Notes: a model not told the origin generated them from the sequence alone. A DNA stretch of 64,000 bases from Heliorestis convoluta (GCF_009649955.1 NZ_CP045875.1:849501-913500), one strand, 5' to 3'. Positions 8,221 through 17,130 are shown, counted from the stretch's first letter. A program made the numbers and translations.

Positions 8221-8271
8221 AAGAGGCAATTTAAACAGCCCAATCATACTGTTTAAATTGCCTCTTTTATT
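8221..8271. terminator. Strong, probably bidirectional terminator
   Basis: Perfect 18-bp inverted repeat: 8221-8238 with 8249-8266, loop of 10 nt, A-rich on the left and T-rich on the right. It ends the activase/dehydratase unit. Confidence 0.9.
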
Positions 8272-8359
8272 TTTCATCAGAAAAGCACAAAAGAGGGTAT
8301 AGTCAGACAAATTATGGTAAACTAGAAGTATTGTATTATTACTGTAGGAGGAAAAAGCG

Positions 8360-9103
8360 GTGAATGCCCTGGATATAGTCATACTGCTCATCGTCGCTTT
8401 TGCTTTTTATCGTGGCTTTCGCAAAGGCTTCCTTGCCACCTTACTAGGCGGAGGTGCCTTAATTTTCGCTTTTTTATTGGCCACCACAAGCTACCGATTC
8501 GTAGCCCATTGGCTAGATCAATGGCTAGGATCAGTAGAAGGAATCAAGAACTACCTAAGCCAAACCATAAATCTAACGATACCCTCAGCCCAAGTTCGCC
8601 TCGACGTAATACCCAGCCTGAACATGGATCTCATCCTCAAAGACCTATCGTTGCCGCAGTTTTATAAAGATGAAATGGCAAGACAACTTCAGGAACTTAC
8701 CTTCGCCGTGCCTGTTAACATAGAGACACTATCAGAGCTAGTCTATCACTACCTCGCCAGCTCACTTTGGAACGGCCTCGTATTTGTCCTACTTATTATC
8801 ACCATTACCTACAGTGCCAAACTTATCAGCAGAAGCTGGTTACGCTGGCGCGGAGAAGGCCTCGTCGGCCGAACCGATCAAATCTTAGGAGGCCTGCTCT
8901 TCGGAAGCGCCACAACAATCGTCCTCATTATCTTGCTCAATTGGTTCTACACAGGCCCATTAGAAAAAGCATCCCCCTTACGACTGGAAACAGAACCACT
9001 GCGAGCAAGCTCACAACTAATGCCCCACATTTATGAAAGCAGCGAGAAAATACGCAACCTTTACGGCGGCTTTACATTCAACCAATGGCAGGAAAAAGAA
9101 TAA
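8360..9103 (+). CDS. CvpA family membrane protein
   Basis: A 247-residue inner-membrane protein. It opens with the CvpA pattern (ALDIVILLIVAFAFYRGFRKGF): a first membrane helix, then a positively charged FRKGF turn and a second helix. Two more helices lie at about 135-155 and 175-195 with the family's GRTDQILGGLLFG motif. CvpA proteins are linked to colicin V export in E. coli and to cell envelope processes; the role in Clostridia is not known. GTG 8360 follows AGGAGG. The C-terminal 50 residues are soluble. Confidence 0.85.
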   Translation: MNALDIVILLIVAFAFYRGFRKGFLATLLGGGALIFAFLLATTSYRFVAHWLDQWLGSVEGIKNYLSQTINLTIPSAQVRLDVIPSLNMDLILKDLSLPQFYKDEMARQLQELTFAVPVNIETLSELVYHYLASSLWNGLVFVLLIITITYSAKLISRSWLRWRGEGLVGRTDQILGGLLFGSATTIVLIILLNWFYTGPLEKASPLRLETEPLRASSQLMPHIYESSEKIRNLYGGFTFNQWQEKE

Positions 9104-9176
9104 ATGTCGCATACTAAAAAGATGCAAGTAATAATTAAACATTTTCGTTAACAAAGAAAGAAAGGCGGAATCACCC

Positions 9177-10688
9177 ATGCCCGAAAAAGAAAACAAAAAG
9201 CAAAACAAAAACCAACTGTTCAGCAAACAAGAACCCCTCTGGGATCAAAAAGACAAAGATGAACGCAAAAAAATAATGGCCTTTGCAGAACGATATCGCC
9301 AATTTCTCTCCCAAGCCAAAACAGAGCGCTGGACCGTCGACTACTTTAAACAACGAGCCAAAGCGGAAAACTACCTTTCCTTTGAAGAGTTAGGTGACAA
9401 AGGATTGCGGCCAGGCGATCGGATCTACTTTGTCAATCGAAACAAAGCAATCATGCTCGTACAGATCGGACGTCGCCCCCTTTCAGAAGGGCTTTTTCTC
9501 GTGGGCGCCCATGTAGACGCGCCTCGCTTAGACTTAAAGCCGAACCCTCTCTATGAAGACGAAATGATGGCCCTATTCAAAACGCACTACTACGGCGGCA
9601 TCAAAAAGTACCAATGGCTGGCCACACCACTGGCTTTGCATGGCGTCACCTACCTAAGCGACGGCACGGCCAAAGCCATTGTAATTGGCGAAGAAGAAAG
9701 CGATCCTGTCTTCACCATTACCGATTTACTACCCCATCTCGCCAAAGATCAAATGCAAAAAAAGATGCTGGAAGCCGTAGAAGGTGAAGGCCTCAACATT
9801 TTAGCCGGTGGCCTTCCCGGCAAAAAAGATAGCGACAAAGGGCAAGAAGAAAGAGTCAAAAAAGCCATCCTAGAGTTGCTCCAAGAAAAATACGACATGA
9901 CGGAAGAAGATTTTCTCAGTTCTGAATGGCAAGCTGTACCAGCTGGAAAAGCCCGTGACATTGGCTTTGACCGTGCCTACATTGGCGGCTACGGGCAAGA
10001 CGATCGCGTTTGCTGCTTCACAGCAGCAGAAGCCCTCTTTTCCCTCAAAGAAGTAGAAAGAACAGCTGTGGTACTCCTTGTCGACAAAGAAGAGACAGGA
10101 TCAGACAGCAACACAGGCATGCGTTCTCGCTTCTTTGAACATGCTGTAGCCGAAATGGTCTACGCCACCTTGCCACAAGACGAACTAACACCACCAGAAC
10201 TAATCAGTCGGCGTTGTCTTTTCGCCACCAGAGCGCTCTCAGCCGACGTAACAGTCGCCCTTGATCCCAACTATGAAGGCGTCCTAGACAAACGAAACGC
10301 TGCTAGAATGGGCTATGGTGTCTCCATCTCAAAATATACAGGCAGCCGAGGCAAATACGGTACATCAGAAGCAAATGCTGAATTTGTCAGTGAAATGCGC
10401 AGAATTTTTCAACAAGCAGGGATTGGATGGCAAAGTGGAGAATTGGGGAAAGTCGATCAAGGCGGCGGTGGCACCATTGCCCAGTTTCTCGCTGTCTACG
10501 GCATGGATGTTCTCGATTGTGGCGTCCCCTTGTTGAGCATGCATGCACCATTAGAGATTGCTCACAAAGCCGATATCTACGAAACCTACAAAGCCTATCA
10601 AGCCTTTTTACGGCCACTTTACCCTAGACGCGAAAGAATTTCTCCGTGGGAAGAATTTTCTATAGAGAAAGGAGTGGGATATAAATGA
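9177..10688 (+). CDS. apeB: M18 family aminopeptidase
   Basis: A cytoplasmic zinc aminopeptidase of 503 residues that removes N-terminal, usually acidic or neutral, residues. Metal and catalytic motifs of family M18 are visible: GAHVDAPRLDLKPNP (about 108), GYGQDDRVCC (about 275), DKEETGSDSNTGM (about 305) and the C-terminal SMHAPLEIAHKADI with its zinc-binding His. It is longer than the usual 430-450, owing to an insertion around 190-260 that is rich in Lys and Glu. Its stop overlaps the start of the next gene (ATGA), so the two are translationally coupled. Confidence 0.9.
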   Translation: MPEKENKKQNKNQLFSKQEPLWDQKDKDERKKIMAFAERYRQFLSQAKTERWTVDYFKQRAKAENYLSFEELGDKGLRPGDRIYFVNRNKAIMLVQIGRRPLSEGLFLVGAHVDAPRLDLKPNPLYEDEMMALFKTHYYGGIKKYQWLATPLALHGVTYLSDGTAKAIVIGEEESDPVFTITDLLPHLAKDQMQKKMLEAVEGEGLNILAGGLPGKKDSDKGQEERVKKAILELLQEKYDMTEEDFLSSEWQAVPAGKARDIGFDRAYIGGYGQDDRVCCFTAAEALFSLKEVERTAVVLLVDKEETGSDSNTGMRSRFFEHAVAEMVYATLPQDELTPPELISRRCLFATRALSADVTVALDPNYEGVLDKRNAARMGYGVSISKYTGSRGKYGTSEANAEFVSEMRRIFQQAGIGWQSGELGKVDQGGGGTIAQFLAVYGMDVLDCGVPLLSMHAPLEIAHKADIYETYKAYQAFLRPLYPRRERISPWEEFSIEKGVGYK

Positions 10689-11113
10689 AAAAAACAGAAA
10701 CCATGACATTACCAGAAAGCTATACTGTAGGATCTGAAGAAAGTATAACCAGTGTAGAAACAGATTTGGTTCTTCACAAAAGCACCATCTATTTCTTAAA
10801 AAGCGACAGCATCGGCCAGGGTAGTGAGGAATTGGGCAAAGTCCTGATCAAATCATTTTTTTACACCCTAGCCGAAGCGGATCAAGTCCCAGGAACTATT
10901 ATCCTTCTGAACAGAGCCGTACTTCTAGCCTGCGAGGAATCGCCAGTACTAGAAAGCTTACTAGCTCTTGAAGAAAGAGGAACACAGATCCTCTCCTGCG
11001 GCACTTGTCTTGATTATTACAAAATGAAAGAAAAAGTAGTGAGCGGCAAAGTTAGCAATATGTACACCCTTGTTGAACTCTTAAACAGTGCCACCAAAGT
11101 CGTCTCTCTCTAA
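10685..11113 (+). CDS. YedF-like DsrE-domain protein lacking the TusA part
   Basis: 142 residues matching the C-terminal DsrE-like domain of the selenium-associated YedF family: SDSIGQGSEELGKVLIKSFFYTL, then ILSCGTCLDYY with two cysteines, then SNMYTLVELL. Normal YedF (about 200 residues) begins with a TusA/SirA domain carrying a CPxP motif; here there is only a 25-residue unrelated leader. It may work with a separate TusA in sulfur or selenium transfer. It overlaps apeB by 4 nt. Confidence 0.75.
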   Translation: MKKTETMTLPESYTVGSEESITSVETDLVLHKSTIYFLKSDSIGQGSEELGKVLIKSFFYTLAEADQVPGTIILLNRAVLLACEESPVLESLLALEERGTQILSCGTCLDYYKMKEKVVSGKVSNMYTLVELLNSATKVVSL

Positions 11114-11127
11114 GTGGGTGAAAGATC

Positions 11128-12114
11128 TTGGAAGAAAGAATTCCCTGGTGGCGACAACTTTTTTTTATCAAGCCAAAGAAAAAAGAAGGCCTAGACCTGG
11201 TCAAAGATCTATGGCATAAGCTTCAAAAAGGAATTGCACCAACGAAAGAAGAACTATCAAGACTGAAAAAAGCATCTTTAGAACAGCGAGCGCGCTGGTG
11301 GCGAGAAGCAATTTCACACTCCGCCATGAATGAACTATCAGCGCCTTCGCAAGACGCTTTTGACGCAGCCAGTGCTGCTTGGCGCTTTGCTCGTATTCTT
11401 GGATTGGAAACATACTGGCTTACGCTCCTACAAGCACCAGGTCATCAACAAAAAGAAGAACTTCTTGATATTATCGGCAGGCTACCAGTACCAGAAGCGC
11501 TACCCTTGCTCAAGAAAGCTGTATTCGATCACACACCTTCTGTCGGCTTAACTGCCGCAATGTTACTAGCACAGCGACCGGAGGAAGAAGTGACGACTTT
11601 TTTTCTTGACATACTTCATCAAGAGGGAGGTCCTTGGATGGACCGAGCCGCACGAGCTTTGTCGGTTCGAAGAAACCTAAAAGGACAAGCCATCTGGAAA
11701 AGTTTATTTCATCTGACAAAGCATCAAAGAGAAGAAATACGCTTGCGAGCTTGGGAAGTCATTACGTCCTTTGGGCCGCCAACAGAGCAAGAAGAGTGGG
11801 AAGGCATCGATCATGCGCTGCGACGAGGTCTCGATGATGAAAGTGAAAAAGTACGAGCCCAAGTTGCAGAAACAGTAGGTGTTTTAGCAAGGCCCCGTCT
11901 AGTTGAAGCGCTTGTGGAGCGAATCGAAGATGTTGACGGCAGAGTTCGCGCTGAGGCAGCCCGCTCTCTAGGCCGCCTAGGAACGCTGGAACTGCTGCCC
12001 CCGCCTTGTCAAGAAAAAGCACAGCAAGCCTTACAGCGAGCTTTAGAAGATGAAGATTACAGAGTGAATGGTTGCGCGCACCAAGCTTTACAAACGATGA
12101 TGCGAGCCCTCTAG
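11128..12114 (+). CDS. HEAT-repeat protein
   Basis: A 328-residue all-helical protein. Repeats are clearest at the end: VRAQVAETVGVLARPRLVEAL, VRAEAARSLGRLG and DEDYRVNGCAHQALQTM, each a pair of helices of the HEAT/PBS-lyase type. Earlier degenerate repeats run from about 90. Such solenoids bind other proteins; no catalytic motif is visible. TTG 11128 follows GGGTGA. The W-rich first 20 residues (IPWWRQLFFIK) look membrane-seeking. The function is not recognised. Confidence 0.7.
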   Translation: MEERIPWWRQLFFIKPKKKEGLDLVKDLWHKLQKGIAPTKEELSRLKKASLEQRARWWREAISHSAMNELSAPSQDAFDAASAAWRFARILGLETYWLTLLQAPGHQQKEELLDIIGRLPVPEALPLLKKAVFDHTPSVGLTAAMLLAQRPEEEVTTFFLDILHQEGGPWMDRAARALSVRRNLKGQAIWKSLFHLTKHQREEIRLRAWEVITSFGPPTEQEEWEGIDHALRRGLDDESEKVRAQVAETVGVLARPRLVEALVERIEDVDGRVRAEAARSLGRLGTLELLPPPCQEKAQQALQRALEDEDYRVNGCAHQALQTMMRAL

Positions 12115-12141
12115 CACAACGAATGGAAGAAGGTGATTCTT

Positions 12142-12351
12142 GTGGCACACTATGCTGTAGGCGATCGAGTTCGAATGCGCAAAAATCACCCCTGTGGCTC
12201 TGCAGAATGGGAAATTACTCGGACAGGCATGGATTTTCGAATTCGTTGTCTCGGATGCAATCATCAAGTTATGTTACCGCGGCAGAAATTTGAAAAAGCC
12301 GTCAAAACAGTTCTCTCCCGAGCAGGAGAAGAGCCATCAAAAAGCCAATAA
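12142..12351 (+). CDS. DUF951 family small protein
   Basis: 69 residues. It has the family pattern: YAVGDRVRMRKNHPCGSAEWEI, then RCLGC and the C-terminal basic helix. Two to three cysteines (C in HPCG and CLGC) suggest metal binding. In many Firmicutes this gene lies just before ychF, as here. GTG 12142 is preferred because GAAGGTG lies 6 nt before it; a GTG at 12133 has no well-spaced site. The function is unknown; an RNA or nucleic-acid binding role is often guessed from the small beta fold. Confidence 0.8.
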   Translation: MAHYAVGDRVRMRKNHPCGSAEWEITRTGMDFRIRCLGCNHQVMLPRQKFEKAVKTVLSRAGEEPSKSQ

Positions 12352-12354
12352 AAA

Positions 12355-12393
12355 AAGCACAGCCCGGCATCTTGCCAGGATGTGCCTTTTTCT
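12355..12393 (+). terminator. Probable terminator after the DUF951 gene
   Basis: An imperfect hairpin, GCACA...GGCA-TCT-TGCC...TGTGC, preceded by an A-run and followed by TTTTTC. Confidence 0.6.
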
Positions 12394-12459
12394 TTTTGGG
12401 GCATACTATATAGACAGATAGATAAAGTCCTAGACCCATCAATGATTGAGGTGAGAAAA

Positions 12460-12699
12460 GTGACCCAACTACGAAAGGACCTCCTGCTGTTGCTCATGGA
12501 AGTAGCTGCAGAAATGCGCTGGGAAAAAGAAGACAAAGCAGCGAAAGAAAAAAAAGAACAACTTTTGCAAGCGAAGCATCAACAAGCAAAAGTTGATCAT
12601 TATAAAACTGAGCAAGAAAAGCTTGATGAAAGTGGACCACCCATTCCTACAGGGAAAATAGAAGAACCACCAAGCCATCTTGAACAATCAACGCCTTAA
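12460..12699 (+). CDS. Small Lys/Glu-rich hypothetical protein
   Basis: 79 residues, not recognised. A short hydrophobic helix (LLLLLMEVAAEM) is followed by a highly charged helical stretch (residues 22-58) and a proline-rich tail. GTG 12460 is chosen because GAGGTGA lies 5 nt before it; an upstream ATG at 12382 overlaps the previous terminator. It might be a membrane-proximal or coiled-coil peptide. Real coding is likely from the ribosome site, but no homology is claimed. Confidence 0.5.
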   Translation: MTQLRKDLLLLLMEVAAEMRWEKEDKAAKEKKEQLLQAKHQQAKVDHYKTEQEKLDESGPPIPTGKIEEPPSHLEQSTP

Positions 12700-12731
12700 A
12701 GCGCCATTATTTTACATTTTCCTGTTTATAC

Positions 12732-12845
12732 TTAGTAATACCTCTTACGACTAAAACCACCAAAAATCCAATACAGAACTAAGCCAATAATGATGATGGC
12801 AATAATTCCGTCAAAACCTTTACCGAAACCACCGCAATGGCTCAT
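12732..12845 (-). CDS. 37-residue YjcZ-like small membrane protein
   Basis: The only convincing minus-strand gene. It encodes MSHCGGFGKGF followed by one membrane helix (IIAIIIIGLVLYWIFGG) and the basic end FSRKRYY. The layout, a Gly/Phe-rich head plus one transmembrane helix, resembles the tiny YjcZ-type sporulation proteins of Firmicutes. A strong ribosome site, AAGGGGGTG, lies 5 nt before its ATG on the minus strand. The role is unknown; spore or membrane stress is a guess from family. Confidence 0.65.
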   Translation of the reverse strand: MSHCGGFGKGFDGIIAIIIIGLVLYWIFGGFSRKRYY

Positions 12846-13018
12846 GATAGCACCCCCTTGTTGAATCGATATATAACAAAGTATGCAAAGAGCCAACTTA
12901 TGGAAACTACAAAAACCCATGGCAATCTTAGACAAAACATAACATTTTTCCTTGCATTCAGACGCACCTTGGACTACACTAAGGCTACAATGAAATACAA
13001 GTTGTTGGAGATGATCTT

Positions 13019-14119
13019 GTGGCAGTTCAAGCAGGCATAGTCGGATTACCCAATGTAGGAAAATCAACCTTATTTAATGCAATCACCAAAGCAGGCGCTG
13101 AAGCAGCCAATTACCCCTTCTGCACCATTGAGCCCAACGTTGGCATCGTAGAAGTACCCGATCCCAGGTTGGACAAGCTTACAGAAATGGTGCAACCTCA
13201 AAAGGTTGTGCCGGCTGTTGTGCGCTTCGTTGATATAGCTGGTTTGGTTCGAGGCGCTTCTAAGGGAGAAGGTCTAGGTAATAAATTTTTATCGCACATT
13301 CGAGAAGTCGATGCTGTTGTCCACGTTGTTCGGTGCTTTGAAGATTCCAACGTAACCCATGTAGACGGTAAAGTATCACCCCTTCGAGATATTGAGACCA
13401 TCGAGCTAGAACTGATTCTAGCTGATCTAGACGCCGTAGAGCGGAAAATGGAGAGGGTTCAGAAGCTACTCAAGTCGCAAGACAAAAAAGCGATAGCAGA
13501 AATGAATGTGTTGAAGAAGCTACAAGCTGCCTTTGAAGAAGAAATACCAGCTCGCGCCTTAGAGTGGGACGATGAAGAACGAGAAATTGTCAAAGGGCTT
13601 TTCTTACTCACTAGTAAGCCTGTTCTCTATGTGGCCAACGTATCTGAAAGTGAAGTCAGTGGGCCTGACAATTCGATGGTACAAGAAGTCAAAGCAAAAG
13701 CAGAGCGAGAAGGCGCTGCTGTCGTTGTAATTTGCGCCAAGATTGAAGCAGAAATCGCTGAATTGACGGATCCAGAAGAAAGAGCCATGTTCTTAGCGGA
13801 ACTAGGATTGGAAGAATCAGGTCTTGATCGCCTTGTGCGTGAAACCTATGCCCTCCTTGGCTTAATTACCTACTTTACCGCAGGCGTACAAGAAGTCCGT
13901 GCTTGGACCATTCGTCGGGGGATGAAAGCACCACAAGCAGCCGGTGTAATTCATACAGACTTTGAACGGGGCTTTATCCGCGCCGAAACAATCGGCTATG
14001 ACGACTTAATGGCAGCAGGCAGTCAAGTGGCAGCACGAGAAAAAGGCGTACAGCGTCTCGAAGGCAAAGAATATGTCGTAAAAGACGGTGACGTCATTCA
14101 TTTCCGATTTAACGTGTAG
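13019..14119 (+). CDS. ychF: Redox-regulated ATPase YchF (Obg-like GTPase family)
   Basis: A 366-residue P-loop protein of the TRAFAC class. It has the G1 loop [15 protein letters not shown] near the start, G3 DIAGLV, the G4 variant NVSE, the central coiled coil (about 140-175) and the C-terminal TGS domain ending [12 protein letters not shown]. YchF prefers ATP, binds ribosomes and affects stress tolerance and leaderless translation. GTG 13019 follows GGAGATG. In most Firmicutes rpsF comes next; here ssb follows after only 59 nt. Confidence 0.97.
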   Translation: MAVQAGIVGLPNVGKSTLFNAITKAGAEAANYPFCTIEPNVGIVEVPDPRLDKLTEMVQPQKVVPAVVRFVDIAGLVRGASKGEGLGNKFLSHIREVDAVVHVVRCFEDSNVTHVDGKVSPLRDIETIELELILADLDAVERKMERVQKLLKSQDKKAIAEMNVLKKLQAAFEEEIPARALEWDDEEREIVKGLFLLTSKPVLYVANVSESEVSGPDNSMVQEVKAKAEREGAAVVVICAKIEAEIAELTDPEERAMFLAELGLEESGLDRLVRETYALLGLITYFTAGVQEVRAWTIRRGMKAPQAAGVIHTDFERGFIRAETIGYDDLMAAGSQVAAREKGVQRLEGKEYVVKDGDVIHFRFNV

Positions 14120-14178
14120 GAATTGAAACGTATTAAGAACTTACAAGAACCGTAAGAGGCAAGAAAGGGGCATCTTTT

Positions 14179-14811
14179 ATGTTGAACCGAGTCATACTCA
14201 TTGGAAGACTTGGCCAGGACCCTGAGCTAAGGCACACCAACAGCGGAACGCCCGTCTGCTCTTTTAGCATCGCCGTAGATCGACCGCAAGGTCAGTCGCA
14301 GCGACAAGCCGGTGCAGAAAAAGTTACAGACTGGATTAATATTGTCGTCTGGAATCAGCAGGCCGTCGTCTGCTCTCAGTACCTACATAAAGGTCGCCTG
14401 GTAGCCATTGACGGACGACTGCAGATTCGCACTTGGACAGATCAACAAAGTGGTCAGAAAAGAAGCGCTGCCGAAGTTGTTGCTGAATCGGTTCGCTTTC
14501 TAGAACGAGGCGAAAATCAGGCTATGGGAGGTTATAACAGACAAGCCTACCCTGGTGGTCAACCTTCTTACCCCGCCAATCCTCCGTACCCAGGGCCTGG
14601 CGCAGCTGGACAAGGAAGTTCTTTCCAGGCGGCACCTCCATCGCCTTATGGGAACAGCCCCTATCAGCCGGCAGCACCGATGGGAGCGGGCAATCCTTCG
14701 GGACAAGATTTTCCCAACAATTTTGGCAGCGAAATATCCTTTCCTGACAATGATTACCCAGATAGAGATTTCCAAGAAAAAGATGACAAAGAGGACGATC
14801 TACCCTTCTAA
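14179..14811 (+). CDS. ssb: Single-stranded DNA-binding protein
   Basis: 210 residues. The OB fold spans 1-110 (LNRVILIGRLGQDPELR at the start, then the WINIVVWNQQA strand). A Gly/Pro/Gln-rich flexible linker follows (115-190), and the acidic tip DDLPF, which recruits replication and repair proteins. The tail is longer than in Bacillus Ssb. ssb normally lies between rpsF and rpsR, which encode the proteins that flank it in this operon; neither is present here. The upstream site is AAAGGGG. Confidence 0.97.
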   Translation: MLNRVILIGRLGQDPELRHTNSGTPVCSFSIAVDRPQGQSQRQAGAEKVTDWINIVVWNQQAVVCSQYLHKGRLVAIDGRLQIRTWTDQQSGQKRSAAEVVAESVRFLERGENQAMGGYNRQAYPGGQPSYPANPPYPGPGAAGQGSSFQAAPPSPYGNSPYQPAAPMGAGNPSGQDFPNNFGSEISFPDNDYPDRDFQEKDDKEDDLPF

Positions 14812-14862
14812 TTCACTACAAAACAACTAGGCGTTTTTGGTGTCATAGCAGTTACAAGAACT

Positions 14863-14896
14863 CCCTGCAAGGCAAATAGATCTTGCAGGGGGTTTT
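14863..14896 (+). terminator. Terminator after ssb
   Basis: CCCTGCAAG (14863-14871) and CTTGCAGGG (14882-14890), 9-bp stem with a 10-nt loop, followed by GGTTTT. Confidence 0.8.
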
Positions 14897-14900
14897 CTAC

Positions 14901-14930
14901 TTGTGCAAAAGGGCAAAAAAGGTATAAAAT
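14901..14930 (+). promoter_or_regulatory. Promoter before the short leader of yybS
   Basis: TTGTGC and TATAAA with 16-bp spacing (14901-14906 and 14923-14928), directly after the ssb terminator. It should start transcription near 14936. Confidence 0.5.
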
Positions 14931-14935
14931 GTAGT

Positions 14936-15018
14936 AAGACTAATTTCAAAGCTCTGTGGAAAAATAAGGATAAGTGACTCTGTAGCTGGGTCAGGGAGCA
15001 GAAGTGCTCCCTTTTTTT
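14936..15018 (+). ncRNA. Candidate small RNA or attenuated leader of the yybS-gdpP-rplI unit
   Basis: A stretch of about 80 nt, between the promoter at 14901 and a strong terminator: AGGGAGCA-GAAG-TGCTCCCT (14993-15012) followed by seven T. No open reading frame is apparent. It would make either a stand-alone small RNA or an attenuator for the downstream genes. It resembles no riboswitch class I know. Confidence 0.4.
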
Positions 15019-15088
15019 CTAAACCTACGGAAGGAAGGATAAATGTGCATCTTCCCCGAATAGGTCTTTATGAAGAGGTGACAAGAAA

Positions 15089-16066
15089 ATGCAAGCACGT
15101 GGAGTAATAGAAAGTACTTTTTTAGCCATACTTACCGCTCTTTTGGCTATACTAGGCCTCGTCTTCCTTCCGCTTTCTCCGCTGATTAGTCTGATCTGGA
15201 CCATTCCAATTGTCGTCGTTCTCGTTCGTCATGACTGGACAGCGGGACTGTTTGCCCTCAGTCTTTCCACTGTTATTGTGGCTATGCTACTGGGCCCCGT
15301 AACTGCTTTAATGATGCTACTTTTATACGGAGGCCTGTCCGTTGCCTATGGTTATGCTTTTCGGAACTTATGGACGACTTTTCGAGCAGCCTTGCTCGGT
15401 CTTCTTGTATCCATTTTGTCTACCGCTTTATTTGTTCTCGCTGGAATCTTTTTAGCTGGATTTAGTCTTGCAGAATTAGAAGCACAGGTAACCCAATCGG
15501 TCGATGAAGTCATTGAGTTTTATCGTACGACGGGCTTGCTTGATCAATATGTAGAGCAAGGCATCACAGAAGAAGTTATGCGAGAACTCTTCACCGATTT
15601 TCTCACCTTGCTTACCAACATGTTGCCGAGCATTTTAATTATATATAGCTCTTTTGTAGCTCTTATTAATTTGCTACTGGCTCGCTGGGTTGTACGCAAG
15701 CTTACCTTGCCCGTCCCTGCCCTCACGCCTTTTAAAGACTGGCGCCTACCCTGGCCTGTTGTCTGGGTTGTAATTGCTGCCTTAGCGGCTTTACTGGCGG
15801 GAGACTACTGGGATATTAACGGGCTTAGCCTAGTGGGGCTGAATCTCCTTTATGTAATTTACCCTGTACTCTTAGTTCTAGGTATAGCTCTTATCATTTA
15901 CATCCTTGATCGTTTGCCCTATGCGCCTGTTGTCTGGGTTTTCTTAACCTTCTTTACACTTGTTTTTTTCAAAGGCATGATGATTTTCTTGGCTACCCTG
16001 GCTGTCTTTGATCTTCTCTTTGATTACCGGGCCACCTTTGACAAATACATGGATTCAAAGAATTAG
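15089..16066 (+). CDS. yybS: DUF2232 family membrane protein (YybS)
   Basis: A 325-residue integral membrane protein with about eight helices, including strongly hydrophobic segments at 10-45, 50-75, 105-130, 180-205, 225-250 and 255-310. YybS sits beside gdpP in many Firmicutes, as here, with 24 nt between the genes. Its biochemical role is unknown. GAAGAGGTGAC precedes ATG. Confidence 0.85.
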   Translation: MQARGVIESTFLAILTALLAILGLVFLPLSPLISLIWTIPIVVVLVRHDWTAGLFALSLSTVIVAMLLGPVTALMMLLLYGGLSVAYGYAFRNLWTTFRAALLGLLVSILSTALFVLAGIFLAGFSLAELEAQVTQSVDEVIEFYRTTGLLDQYVEQGITEEVMRELFTDFLTLLTNMLPSILIIYSSFVALINLLLARWVVRKLTLPVPALTPFKDWRLPWPVVWVVIAALAALLAGDYWDINGLSLVGLNLLYVIYPVLLVLGIALIIYILDRLPYAPVVWVFLTFFTLVFFKGMMIFLATLAVFDLLFDYRATFDKYMDSKN

Positions 16067-16090
16067 ATCTGGAGAGAAGGTGAAACTCTG

Positions 16091-17104
16091 GTGTTTCGAA
16101 AGTACAAGCGTCAGCTCTTATGGCTTGCCGGTCTTTTTGCCATCGCCATGGCAGCTCTGCTCATTACAGTGCTCGCATCCTGGCATCACTGGGCCGCTGG
16201 CGTTGCTGTGCTTGTAATAGCACTAGGCGGACTGGCTCTCTTAGATCAGACGCAGCGCGTCAAAGGAGATCTGGAAGAGACCATAGAAAAAATGGAGGAA
16301 AAAATCGAACTCGCTCACGTGGAGCTCCTATCCCATCTGCCTGTTGGCCTTGCCTACATTGATGCAGGTGGTTACCTGATCTGGCACAATCCCGAGCTAG
16401 GTCGCATCCTAGGTCGAGAAGGGCAGAAATTGCAAGGAAAAATACGCAATTACTTACCAGAGCTACACTTCAAGAAGAACTCTCGTTTTAGCGAACTCCT
16501 CTCCTCCCGCCTTGTAATTGGCGAAAGACTGATGAAAGTATCCCTCTATCCAGGTCCAGGCAAAGAAGCACGCATTCTTACTTTTGACGATGTAACAGAA
16601 CTCGATCAACGTGTAGCCCGAGAAGAAGGACCTGTCATCGGCATCTGTCTCATCGACAACTTTGCCGAAGCTGTCTTGCCTTTAGAAGAAGAAGACAAAT
16701 CGGCCGTGCTGGCAGAAATCGACAAAATCCTCGGCGAGTGGGCCTTGAGCATGGACGTATTCTTACGCAAATTTGCCGAAGATCGCTACGTTTTACTGAT
16801 GACAGGATCGAGCCTCCGTCATTGCCAGGCCCATAGCTTCGAAATCCTCGATCGAATTCGCACCATTGAACGGGCCAATAAGATTCCAGTAACCTTAAGC
16901 ATTGGTATCGGTGCCGCTGAAGAATCGATGGTCGATCTAGGCAGACTGGCACGGACGGCTGTAGACCTAGCCTTAGGCCGTGGCGGCGATCAAGTCGTTG
17001 TTAAAACAGTAGAAAAAGTATACTTTTACGGTGGCAATACGGAAGCCGTTGAAAAAAGAACTCGAGTTCGGGTGCGAGTCGTTGCTCGCTCCCTAAAAAC
17101 TTAA
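16091..17104 (+). CDS. gdpP: GdpP N-terminal half: membrane, PAS-like and degenerate GGDEF domains
   Basis: The first 337 residues of the c-di-AMP phosphodiesterase GdpP (YybT). Two membrane helices (about 7-53) are followed by a short coil, a PAS-like sensor (about 78-165) and a degenerate GGDEF domain (about 175-325). The frame ends at TAA 17102-17104 exactly where the linker to the catalytic DHH domain should continue (RVRVRVVARSLK). The DHH half lies in the -1 frame (17131-18063). Reading back one base in the A5 run at 17095-17099 would join them into a normal protein of about 656 residues. GTG 16091 follows AAGGTGA. Confidence 0.85.
   Translation: MFRKYKRQLLWLAGLFAIAMAALLITVLASWHHWAAGVAVLVIALGGLALLDQTQRVKGDLEETIEKMEEKIELAHVELLSHLPVGLAYIDAGGYLIWHNPELGRILGREGQKLQGKIRNYLPELHFKKNSRFSELLSSRLVIGERLMKVSLYPGPGKEARILTFDDVTELDQRVAREEGPVIGICLIDNFAEAVLPLEEEDKSAVLAEIDKILGEWALSMDVFLRKFAEDRYVLLMTGSSLRHCQAHSFEILDRIRTIERANKIPVTLSIGIGAAEESMVDLGRLARTAVDLALGRGGDQVVVKTVEKVYFYGGNTEAVEKRTRVRVRVVARSLKT
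17092..17104 (+). other. Frame-change site in gdpP (A5 run before the stop codon)
   Basis: The 0 frame reads CTA AAA ACT TAA; the -1 frame reads AAA AAC TTA ATC and continues into the DHH domain. A lysyl-tRNA on AAA can re-pair perfectly one base back within the A5 run. It is not a full X-XXY-YYZ heptamer. Confidence 0.6.
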
Positions 17105-17130
17105 TCTACAGTGCGGAAAACATCATTGTC

